64,000 bases of DNA from Paulownia fortunei. Its lineage: Eukaryota > Streptophyta > Magnoliopsida > Lamiales > Paulowniaceae. Shown here piece after piece: positions 10,873-22,383 of the stretch. The position numbers and the translations under genes are program-made. The stretch covers positions 10,744,060-10,808,059 of the forward strand of contig CM033108.1 of assembly GCA_019321725.1 (NCBI GenBank), given 5' to 3'. Under the pieces are notes generated by a model, which was given only the letters and a program-made list of their open reading frames with translations, made no database searches and was not told the DNA's origin. Numbering within the stretch: position 1 is the stretch's first letter; each line of letters opens with the position of its first letter.

Positions 10873-11869
10873 ACTCTATTCTCTCTACTCTCTTCTCTGA
10901 TTCTTAGAGCTTCTTTGGTTGTAAAAAAAATTCTGAAAAGCAAAAGGTCCTATGTTCTGTGATTCTTAGAATTTAAAGCAGCGCATAATTCAATAAACGA
11001 TAGTCTCCACGCGGCATTTTCCGAACATGACACGCTTTATAGTCCGAGTTTCCCGACATGGATAGAGTTCCTACAATGTTTTAACACTTTAACGTTCCAA
11101 AATATAACAGTCTCCTCATGAACGAAGTAATTGTTCTTGGATCCAATTAACTTTGTTTTTTCTGCCACATTATCCGATTTCTTAACTGAATATTTATTTC
11201 TTGGATAGACAGATTGTTTTATTGCGATGTTGTTTTCTTCCCGCAACTAACTAAGCTTGTAGAAAATCCTCCTTTGTTCATTTTTATTTTTAACCTTTTT
11301 ATTAGTTTTTTAAGCTTAAAAACAGTACTTATCTTAATAGTTTAATACTATCAACACTGCCAATCAAAAATCCAGTATATTATGAATTCTTATTAAAAGT
11401 TATGGTCAAAAAATTAGCTAAAAAATTTTAAAACAGATAATGTATAGATTCATAGAGTATGAATAAAATACATATACAAAATAATTATTTTAGAAGTAAA
11501 AATATGAATTATTTTGGCATTATTTTTATATCAAGAATTATTTTATATGTGCCACAATATTATGTAATTATAATACAGAGCTAATTATCTAATTGTAACA
11601 ATTGAAATTTCCTAAATTATTAACACTTTCAGTTTTTAATTGTATGATATTCAATTAATAGTTATAATTAATTCTGATTTAATTTTAAAATTTTAAATAA
11701 ATATAATAAATGTTTGTTAAAATAAAATACTATTCATCATGCATAGTATGAAATCTGTATAATATGTGCACTCAATATTTACTTTTAAAATATTAATATT
11801 ATTTGTTAAGTTTAGAATGTGAATAAAAAATGAAAGTATTTTACTATGTAATCTATATAAATATAATAC
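10873..11869. other. AT-rich intergenic stretch, no gene
   Basis: No coding signal I trust. 11380-11480 matches 42610-42710 (shared TAATGTATAGATTCATAGAGTA), a short dispersed repeat in direct orientation. The rest is simple AT-rich sequence. Confidence 0.5.
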
Positions 11870-12389
11870 GAGATTTTACAAACAAAGTACTTTAGTCACT
11901 GGGATATTGCTATTTATAATTCGTGCGTATGTAATTTGAAAGTTTTTTTTTTGCCCCCACAATTTTAGAAGATTGGACCATTGGTTGTATTTTATCTTTT
12001 TTTAAGAAATAAGCACGAGACAACACATGATTTTAGTTTTGGTCAATGATTGATAAATTCCATTTTTCATATGATTGATTGACAAAAGAAATATCCAACT
12101 AGTATAAGTAAAATAATTGCAAAAATATTCCAATAGTTTGTGTATGTACGTACTAGGTTTGGTTACTTGCTTTACTTAAACCATTATTTTTTTGTATTTT
12201 TGAAATTATCTACTTTTCTAAATCTTAAATAAATACTTTTCAAATGTGATTCATCAATTTTTCGTTGTTGTTACAGTACTTTATTTTTTACTTTATAATA
12301 TTACAGGAAAAAAGATATTATTGTAAGAATGTCTAGGATATAACATCTAGGATAAATGTATAAACTTACATCTAAAAATATTTTGGAAA

Positions 12390-13503
12390 CGTGGTCAACA
12401 TGAAAGTTGTAGCTTTTTTGTTAGTTTCATGCTCTAACTTGATTCACCTAATTCCAACCACTAGGAAAAAAGTTATGCTTGATCTAAGGAGATGTGTTAG
12501 TATAGATAAATCCCTTCCAATGCACACATATTTGGACAGATTTTCTGCATTTATCAAGGCTGAATTGGACTAAACTTCCAACAATAAAGTTGTATTTCTA
12601 TATCTGGCTTTCAAATGAAGTCCTTCAGGTTTATTGGGCTTTTGAGTATGGAGTTATGCCCAAATATAAATACTTCGCAAGTCTAAAAACATACTTATTT
12701 TGAATTTAATGAAAGCCCAACATTCACTTACAAAGTCCAAGTGATTTCTTGCATATATTTTGATCTACACATGATTGGACACATGATATTGTGATGTTTA
12801 TTTGATCCAATAAAATGTTATCTCCTAATTTACTAACGAAATATGTTGTCTTATTTGGTTTCATTTTTGCTCCTTTTAATCTCTTCTTATCTATTGATTC
12901 CCAAATTCCTATGAAACACAAAATATTAATAAAAACAAAGCAAAAAAAATATAAAGGAATTGATATAAAAATATATAGAAATATGCACTTATAAAATTCC
13001 CCTACTTAACCCTTTCTCGTCCTTGAGCGAACCTAAAATAAAACTTTTACTAATCCACTTTAGTAGGAAATCATGATTGCATTTAGCAAATGCAATTGGC
13101 CTTTAAATCCCTAGGTGGCTTATAGAGGATGAGTTACAGTTTTTTGAGGACTTTCAGTGGTGATACCCACAAACGTCTATGATAAGTAAGTTCCAACCAT
13201 TAATATCAAGAAACAACAATGTAATATGGAAATAAAATCAAACAAATGTTGAATCTAACATTTAGTCACTCAAAAACCAATACATTTCCATAATAATCAT
13301 ATTCAAGTGTATGTGTGAATAGTTAATGTCAATGGTGATGAAACTATGCATGCTTCAAATTAAGTGTATTCCTATAGAACCTCACAAAAACCATCACCCA
13401 GTCTCTTATGGAAGAGTTAAATACCATAGGCTCCTCATTTGGTACAAACCTCCACTACACCGAAGGCATCACGTGAAATCAAAAGGTTTTCAGTAAAGGT
13501 TGT
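12390..13503 (+). repeat. Insertion in A2 containing repeat B1
   Basis: Splits the A-family sequence between ACATCTAAAAATATTTTGGA and TAATTTGGAGCATAGGCATG. Its 12740-13503 part matches 46020-46725 in direct orientation (shared GGTGATACCCACAAA, TTTGGTACAAA, CTACTACACCGAAGGCA-like blocks). CCCTACTTAACCC followed by TTTCTCGTCCTTGAGCGAAC near 13001-13030 resembles untranslated regions of plant gypsy elements, so a gypsy relic is likely but unproven. Confidence 0.55.
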
Positions 13504-15909
13504 AATAATTTGGAGCATAGGCATGTCAATAATTCCATAAAGAACAACTTAATACTATTAGTTTGAGCCCATGCCCTCATGTAATGCAGATCATCTACAC
13601 TCTTTAGCTACCTTATATTCTACTAAGACCATAACTATTTTTTCTGTTTCCATTGCAACTCTTGAAAAGAACTATGTCAGCAATTTTAGCCCTAAATGTG
13701 ACGTTGTCAATCAATCAACATCCAATAAAGACATAATACTCTATCCACCCGATAAATTTTGAATTAATGTGAAGTTTCAAATTATAGTTAGAGAAATTGA
13801 AATTTTATCGTATGAAATCATTACCTTTAGTTATACTGTAATTTTGGAAATAAATTATCATTCAAAAATTGAACATTATTTGTGAACGCAAGAAAAAATA
13901 ATAAAAAGAGCATTCAGTTGTTGATAGAAAAAGTATTAATAAAACTCATTACATTTTTTGGAATACATGTTATGCTCATAATAAAGTATATAAATTTTAT
14001 CAAATGTCAACCATGAAAATTGCAAAAGTTTAAGTCTTCAACTAATTTGAAGCTAAGTATAATTAGCATGCAGATACAGTGTAGCAATTTCTTTACCTTC
14101 TTACGTGACAAAGGACTAATATTTTGTGAGTACAAAAGTACACATTCTCAAATTAAAACATAATTGTTATCTTCATCAGGTTGTTTAAAAAAATAAGTAA
14201 AAGAAATTAGAATTCAACTTATTTATATGGTAAATAAAGGAGTTTTAGTAATAATTTGTTTGTGTTATAATTAAATACATATCCACAAATTCTACCAGAA
14301 TAATATGTTATATTCCCTCTTAGCTCAAACAATTATTTTACAAAAACTATAAGTGGGAACTAAACTAAAAAAAATATTCTTATAAACTTTACGATGAAAA
14401 AATGAATCACGCAACTGAATCATCATGTTAAATCATTCAAGGAGCTAAATACTAAACTAGATGTGTATCCTAAATTCATAGTGATGAGACAAAGAGGTTA
14501 ACATCTTCCACAACTAAATCACTTTAACTATTACAATAAATAATAAATAAAATAACAACAATATAAACCAGACCATAATAAACATGATAAAATAAACTTT
14601 TTATTGTTGGGGTACAATGTTGGGGTACAATAATACATCAAAATAAGTGTAAAAAACCCAAATCAAGAAAGGGTCCATCTCCATGTATCCTCCAAGCGAA
14701 ATCAAGCAAATCCATCTCCATAGTTAATTATTGAAAATTTTGCATTTTTCATTCTATGTGTTAACCCCATTTTACTTAATTCTTTAAGTAGTCTCACTGA
14801 TAAATTTGTCCTATATGTTTCAACTGTTTGCAAATTATATCCTTTTATCCCAAAGCTTGAGACTTTTTCAAACAACTTTAGTAAAATGTAGGAATAAATC
14901 ATTATTTGGAATAGATTGGACATGCAACTACATGATTAGATATGCAACTACACGATTGGAATAGATTTCACATGCAACTACTCTTAAGGATTGAGTTTAA
15001 CTACATGAAAATGCCCAAATCTGTTTAAAATATAAATTAAAGTAGTTGTTTGTATTAACATTCTATTTATGGTTGTACAATATGAGTAACAATTTGCTAA
15101 ACAAAGTAAATATGCATTTCATAAAAATGTTAGAACATAATTTTGCAATTTAGAAACAAATTGGAATATAATATGATTTCCACCCTTGAATAGAACCAGA
15201 ACAATAACAAGTCTGAGCAGACTTTGATAGTTAATGGTTGAACAATTAGAATGTGTGGCTCTCTCATTTTGGACAATAACCAATGTTTCATCCCTTCTCC
15301 CTTAATTAATTGATAATATGATAGGATAAGTTCACTTTGTACCAAAATAAGAGGACACTATGAATAGGGTAAATATGCTACAAAGTTTTTGTTACATCAT
15401 AAGTAACAAGTGACTATTCTAATTTTTGTTGTTGTTTACCTATTATAACATTGATAAGGGCGTCAAAGTTCTCGTCATAGCTAGCATATCTGTCCATAGA
15501 CTTTCTTTTGCTTAAATCTTTGATCGTAGCCTTTATTGGTTACAAGATATGTTAGATTCAAATGTGTCAATCAGTCAAGTTGAAATCTGATTTTATTCAA
15601 GCCAAAATTATTTTTTTTTGTCATTCTTTAAATTGAGCTACTCAAGACTTTTGGTCCTCTTTAGTTTAAAAAATTAAATTTTATCCTTTAAGTGGAATAA
15701 ATTGAAACATTTAGGACATCCACCAACTACTGCAAGTAAAAATGATCGGTTGTGCTGACTTGGCATTCAATTTTGAAAAAAAATAGTTTTGAAATGGAAA
15801 ATTACCTAGTAGCAACATAGGTGGTGCTTGGGAGGGGAAAAAATAAGGCTAGGTTGGCGTTTAGGGCATATGTGAGTGTGAAAAAAAAAATCCTCATCTA
15901 ATTATTATT

Positions 15910-16150
15910 TTCTTTTTTTATTATTCTCTTTTTTTCTCATTTTTTCCTTTTTTTCTTTCTCTTCTTTCTCTTCTTTTTCTTCTTCTTTCTTCACCTACTT
16001 CCACCCACCCACCGCTATCCCCCAACCATTGCCGCCAACTCATTCTCATTCTCTTTCTTCTTTTTTTTCTTTTTCTTCTTCTTCTTTTACCCACACGCCG
16101 CCGCCTCGCCCACTGCGCATATATATATACATACATATATATATATATAT
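15910..16150 (+). repeat. Polypyrimidine block plus TA microsatellite (right arm)
   Basis: Mirror of 5161-5400: almost pure C/T with TTCTTC and CCCACC runs, then GCGCATATATATATACATACATATA. Its translations are composition artefacts, even though the same reading frames appear at both places. Confidence 0.75.
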
Positions 16151-16920
16151 AATAATTTTAGAAATATAATATTCAAAAATGGAAAAACAAAAGAAACATT
16201 GAAGAGAAGAAATAGAAGAAATAAAATATGGCCACTTTTCAAAATGTTTTAAATTAGAGAAAAAATATTTTAATTAAAATATAGTGTTACTATAGAATTA
16301 ACTATTTTCTATTGTATTTTTTAAAGTTGAATTTTAATTATTTTGTTAATTTTAAATATGAAATTTATTAAAATTTAATAACTTATTTACAATAAGTATT
16401 TAAAATATTAAATTTACACTACTTTTTTCTTACCATTTAATAATAATCACAAATATTATCTAAACTATTATTCTATATTATTTAATTAAATATTAAATTT
16501 AGATATAGTATATTTTAATATTAAAATTACCTTTTTTATTTATTTAAAGTTTGAATTTAATTAATAATTTATAGTCTTCAAATATTAAATTTATTTAACA
16601 TTTAAACAAATGTTAAACAAATCTCCTATCTAGCAAAATAAGCAAATCTCCTATGATTTATAAAATTTATGGCCATAGTTGGAATGAGTATTGGTTTTCT
16701 AAAGATGATATTGGTTGGTTACCCAACTCCATTCCAACTGACTCGAACTTATGACCAATTAGGTCGTAGGTGCTAGGATCATCTTTTTTTAGTTAAATAC
16801 CGCTTGTGCTTAGACGAGGGATTTGACGTTGACCCCTACACTTTTATTATTAAAAATCCAAAGAAAATGTTCACAAATAAAATGCAAGAAATAAGGAGTA
16901 CTTACTCCCTTGTACTTAAT
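16151..16920 (-). other. AT-rich stretch, right-arm partner of 4397-5150
   Basis: No gene. By eye it is base-for-base the reverse complement of the left-arm stretch, including the tRNA-B-box-like GACTCGAACTTATGACC near 16741. Confidence 0.6.
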
Positions 16921-17367
16921 TTAAAAGCATACAAATAAATTTGGAAGTACCACATCCATTATATGTGACCAAAATTCAAAAGGAGAGATTATAATAAATC
17001 TAGAGAACCTAACTACAACCAGCAGCCTCCTTATATCTTTAATGAAATCTAAAGCACAACATTTGCAATTTATCCATCTCAAGAATGCCATATAGTTCTT
17101 TGGGTATTTCCGATGATAGCTAATGTCTAGAATTCCCACTAAAACAAGCATGATTTGCAAGTAAATCCGCTGCTTTGTTACCTTCACGAAATATATGAGT
17201 GAATAGAAGTTTTATAAAATCCATGTGTAAAAAGTCCTTTGAAAGTAACGGCCGAAGTGTCCAATGACCCCTACTCCAATTACGTATGAGCTGAAGTATA
17301 GTTTATGCATCCTTTCAACCCACACTCGCTTAATTCTAGCTTCATAGCACCAAGTTAATCCACATAC
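16921..17367 (-). pseudogene. LINE-type RNase H-like relic (right arm)
   Basis: Minus-strand partner of 3950-4396, with FVKVTKQRIYLQIMLVLVG in one frame and the HxFREGN-type signature in another. It differs from the left copy at a handful of positions (for example an L-Q for L-E change near 17161), so the two copies have drifted or come from different haplotypes. Frameshifts rule out function. Confidence 0.6.
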
Positions 17368-19580
17368 TGTTAGGTTCGCTATAATCACAGGGGTATACGC
17401 ATTTGAAAATTAATTTTTTTATCAAATATAAATTTAACCCCTTTGATTCGAAAGCAATTTTAACGCTCGCACTTATTCAAGTGAATATATAAATAAATAT
17501 AAAATCAAATTATACCTTTCGTGCACTCCGGTTGTTATAGGGAATGAAGCAATCAATTGCTTATCCTGGACTATCATAACTCGCAGGGATCCAAGTGTCT
17601 TCCCTCTATCAGGTCCACAATACGGAAGAGCAACACCAATCAAAAGGATTCGCTAGTATTCTTTTAATTATTTACTAATCTAGAATCGGAGTAAATTTTC
17701 AAGAACAATAAAGATTGATTCTTTAAGTTCTTGAAACAATAATATGAAGAGAATAACAAAAAACTGATTTTTTTTTCTTTCTTTTCTTTTATTGGAGAGT
17801 AAAAATAGATGACTTTAAACAAAATAATTTTTGCTCAAAATTCTTTTTTGAATTATGTAATTTTCATCCATCATATATATAAGGCTGAAAATTTTAATCC
17901 CTTTCCAACTCTTGAAATTTTTTTCAATTTTAAACTACTTCAAAACTTATTTTTGAATGATTCCAAATCTTCAAAAAACTCTTCTTTTTTCTCTCTCCTA
18001 TTGTATGTGGACTAATTTGAGACTACATTAATTATCAAAATTATCTACATACATCGTTGATATTAATTTGAACTCTTCAAATAATATCAAGATAGATATA
18101 TATCATATATATATACTATAATTATTTATACATAAATTAGATCATAGTGGCCGATTTTATCCCATAAAATTGGTCACTATATGTATTTATCTATAAATAT
18201 GTTAATTAAATAAATTATATTTATTTAATTTATTCTATTCATATTTTAGTGGGCTTCTTAAGTGATCCACATTAATTTTGGAGTTGGACTTAAAAATCCA
18301 CAAATCAATCCACTTGATTTAATCCCAAATTAATCAATCTAATTGATTAATTATAATTTACTCCAATTGGGTTTCCTAATTAAATTAAGTCCAATTAAAT
18401 AATCTAATTACTTAATTGAATAATTTAATTTAACCATTAAATTAAATAGAACCCTTAATTAATTAATTGATCAGTATTAATTAATTAATTTCCAACCATT
18501 AGATAAAATCTAAAATTAAAAATATTATTTTCCATAAAGATGTGTGACCCTCTTAGGTTCACTACTAAGCTAGTAGTGGGTTTGCAATATTTACAATTTA
18601 TGAATATCAATTATTCTAATTAATTAATCCGCTTGGAATCAACTCCTTAATTCCAAGAACCTCACTATCCATGAAAACACCTAGCAAGTAATCATGGCAA
18701 ACTAGTCTTAGCTGAAATAGCGAGTAAACCTATTTCAATTGCGAGTACCATACACGTATGGTCCTTTCGACAGCTAATCTCCTAATTGAATCTAAGGCAC
18801 GGATTATAAGTCGAAACCCTAAATGATTCAATAACTGTGATCCCATTTCAAGTTCTAATGATTCTTGATAAATCACAATTCATACTGCCTTGACCAAGGT
18901 CTTTAAATCACAAACTATAAAAACATAGGAGATTCCCTTGTTTAAAAAGTCAAGTGTCGAATTCTATGTTGGCCACTGACAAACCTCCATGCACACCAGT
19001 GCAACATTCAACATACCTTTTTTGTGATTGTCGAGCAATTAGAAGATATATCAAACTGTTGCAGGATGCACACAAGGCTACCATCGTGCCTCAAGTATGA
19101 GGACTAGTCGTGTACTATCGCAACATAGAAATTCTTGTTTCGACGGACAAAACTTCCAACTAAGAATTTCTTGCGGGCCATGTTCGGTGTACTTGTTCCC
19201 TAACAAGCACCCACATACATGCACTTACGTCTCTACACTAATTCTAATAGAATGTGACATCCTCGTCTCACGAGCATACATCATATGTGCGAGTCTTACT
19301 GAGCTATTTGATATCCCATCTTAAAAAGCTCTCGACTCAAAACTTATTTAAGACTAAAGCTTTAGTGGCATGTTCCATGATCGCCATCATATGCGCGACC
19401 TTACCTCGTAGCTAAATTTGGTCTAAGGACTTTATCTAATGTGCAGAAATAAAAGATGCAAGACATAAGATAAAGAAAAAGCCTTTTTATTAATATGATT
19501 CCTAATAACATTATCTTTACAAAAGCAAAAGAGTATAATACACCCAATCTAATTGAGGTGTTGGGCATCCTACTCTAACA
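17368..19580 (-). repeat. Ty1/copia 3' LTR, right arm
   Basis: On the minus strand it starts TGTTAGAGTAGGATGCCC (19580) and ends CGAACCTAACA (17368), 2213 bases. It is 67 bases longer than the left copy because of indels, with scattered substitutions. The same flank (GTATGTGGATTAAC) follows it. It sits directly downstream of the copia RNase H relic at 19581 and up, as expected for a 3' LTR. Confidence 0.9.
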
Positions 19581-22383
19581 ATCTCCCACTTGCGCTAGCT
19601 CTAATTACCCATATATCTAAGGCCCATCTTCTCAAGATGTCCGTTGAATATCTTATGTACTAAGGGCTTAGTAAGTGGGTATGCTATATTTTCTGTTGAG
19701 GCAACTCGATCCACAATGACGTCGCCTCTATCAATGATCTCTCTAATCAAGTGATATTATCTCATTATGTGTTTGGATCTTTAATGAGATCTTGGCTCTT
19801 TTTCTTGCGCAATGGCTCTATTATTATCATAGTAAATCATAACTGGATCAACAACGGATGGAATTACACCCAACCCTTGGATGAAGTTTCTAATCCAAAT
19901 AGCTTCTTTTGCTGCATTTGATGCAGCAATATATTCAGCTTCAGTGGTAGAGTCTGCAGTCGTCTCTTGCTTGGAACTCTTCCAACTGACCGCACCACCA
20001 TTCAGGGTGAATATATATCCGAACATGGACTTTGAGTCATCTATATCGGACTAAAAACTAGAGTCTGTATATCCCTCCAGTTTTAGTTCTCCATTGCTGT
20101 ATATCATAAAGATATCCTTAGTCCTTCTCAAGTACTTGAGGATCATCTTAACGACTTTCCAGCGTTCTTCCCCTAGATTGGACTGATATCTGCTCGTGAC
20201 ACTCAGAGCATGTGCTATATCAGGCCTTGTACATAACATTGCATACATTATGCTCCCTATTGCAGAAGCATAAGGTATGCGAGCCATCTTTTCTCTCTCT
20301 TCAGGTGTCTTGGGAGACATAACCTTAGAGAGTGAAACCCCATGACTCATAGGCAGGAATCCACTTTTGGATTCCTCCATGCTAAACCTTTTTAGCACTT
20401 TGTCTATGTACATGCACTGTGATAGTCCGATCATCTTTTTGGATCTATCTATATAGATCTTTATCCCTAGGATAAAAGACGCATCTCCCAAGTCCTTCAT
20501 AGAAAACTGATTAGATAATCAAATCCTCATTGACTGCAACATCCATAAACGTAGAGCAGAACAAATGTAACTACACTCCCACTAACCTTCTTGTAGATAC
20601 ATGGTTCATTCGGATTGTTATGAAAGTCAAATATTTTGATCATTTCATCAAACTGGATGTTCCAACTCCTCGAAGCTTGTTTGAGTCCATAAATAGATCT
20701 CTGGAGCTTACAAACCTTTTGCTCGCTCTCCCTGGAATGAAGCCTTCTAGCTGCTTCATATAGATCTCTTCCTTAATGTTTCCATTAAGGAAAGCGGTCT
20801 TCACATCCATTTGTCATATCTCATAGTCATAATATGCAAATATGGCCAATAGTATCCATATGGATTTAAGCATCGCTACTGGTGAAAAAGTTTCCTCATA
20901 ATCAATTCCTTGCTTCTGAGTATAACCTTTTGCTACCAATCGTGCCTTATAGGTCGCTACCTCTCTATCTACTCCAAGTTTTCGCTTGTAGACCCATTTA
21001 AAACCAATGGGAACAATTCCCTGTGGTGGGTCCACCAAAGTCCATACCTTGTTGGAGTACATAGAGTCCATTTCGGACTGCATAGCTTCTTGCCACTTCT
21101 CCAAGTCGATGTCAGACATCACCTCTCCATAGCTTCTTGGATCATTATCCAGGAAAAGTCCCTCTTCTTTGTTCTCTAACAACAAGTTGTACCTCTTAGG
21201 TACCATTGAGACCCTTTCGGATCTTCAAAAGAGGTTGTGCCTTAGAGGGTCCAACATCAGCTGGTGTACCATTTACTGCATTAGTTGGTTGTGTTCTATG
21301 GTTCTTGAACCTCTTCAAGTTCTACAACATTGCCACTTCCATCTGAAAGAAATTCTTCTTCAAGAAAGGTAGCATTCCTCGAAACAAACATCCTTTGTTT
21401 CATGGCATCATAGAAATAGTATCCAATAGACTATTTTGGATACCCCATAAACTTGCATAAGCTGGATCTCATATCCAACTTATCTCCCACTAGCTGTTTC
21501 ACATAAGCAGCACACCCCCATACCCTAAGGTATTTATAGGAAGGTGTCTTTCCACAGCACATCTCATATAGTATTTTGGGCACAACTTTAGATGGCACCC
21601 TATTTAATAGGTATACCGCCGTTTCTAAGGCATAGCCCCAGAATGAAAGAGGTAATGAAGTGAAGTTCATCATAGATCGAACCATGTCCAACAAGGTTCG
21701 ATTCTAGCATTCCGTAACTCCGATGAGTTGGGGAGTATCAGGAGTAGTCCACTGTGAGAGAATTCCATTCTCTTTTAGATAATCTAAAAATTATGTACTT
21801 AAGTATTCACCTCCTTGATCAGATCGAAGAGTTTTATACTTAATCCAGTTTGTTTCTCTACTTCAGTTCTGAATTCTTTGAACTTTCAAATACTTCAGAC
21901 TTGTACCTTAAAAGGTACACATAACCATACCTAGAGAAGTCATCGGTAAAGGTTAAGAAGTGGTTATAGTTCCTACGGGCACTAACATTTAGTGGCCCAC
22001 ATACATCTATATGGATTAAATCCAATAGATGCTTGGCTCGCTCTACTTGTCCAACAAATAGAGATTTGGTCATCTTTCCTTTGAGGCAGGATTCACATAT
22101 TGGCAGTTCTTGCTCTTTCATTAGATCAAGCAATTGTGCCAATTTATTAATCATTTTCTCAGAAATATGTCCTAATCTTGCGTGTCATAGGCTCATTAAA
22201 TTATGATAATCTAATTTTCTTTTATTTTGTTGAAATGTGAAAATGGGGTTATGGAGAGTAATATTATATAAACAATTCATCAAAGAACCAGAATATATAA
22301 AATTAGAATGTTTGAAAATGGAACGATTTCCATTCTCAATGGTAAATCGAAAACCTTCTCTATCCAAAACTCTAATACTACTC
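19581..22383 (-). pseudogene. Ty1/copia pol relic, GAG-pre-integrase to RNase H (right arm)
   Basis: Minus-strand order is as follows. GAG-pre-integrase (DREGFRFTIENG, HARLGHISEKMINKL) is at about 22120-22380. Integrase (CESCLKGKMTKSLF, LDLIHIDVCGPLN, FTDDFSRYGYVYLL) and its C-terminal part (LPLSFWGYALETAVYLLNRVPSK) follow to about 21431. RT and RNase H ([11 protein letters not shown]) end near 19781. Frames are better preserved than in the left arm, but a deletion of about 30 bases near 20546-20551 removes the two catalytic Asp of YVDD, so RT is dead. The 5' end is cut at about 22383, where Athila-like RNase H sequence begins. Confidence 0.92.

Larger units (their letters stand above)
11870..16150 (+). 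repeat. Family A repeat, copy A2 (with nested insertion)
   Basis: The longest copy. 11870-12150 matches 39893-40170 in reverse complement; 12150-12390 and 13503-15900 match A1 and A3 in direct orientation. It is interrupted at about 12390-13503 by sequence absent from A1 and A3. Its last part (15210 onward) is also the inner part of the right inverted arm. It ends in a CT-rich tract and TA microsatellite, like A1. No protein is encoded as far as I can see. Confidence 0.7.
15210..21360. repeat. Right arm of the large inverted duplication
   Basis: Reverse-complement counterpart of 1-6090, with the same order of parts. It runs from the A2 tail through the polypyrimidine block, AT-rich stretch, RNase H relic and LTR into copia pol. 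The match continues to the window's left limit (base 1 corresponds to about 21358), so the true arm is at least this long. A2 sequence runs on smoothly to the left of 15210, so the inner arm end on this side is set only by the gap in the left arm. Confidence 0.88.
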
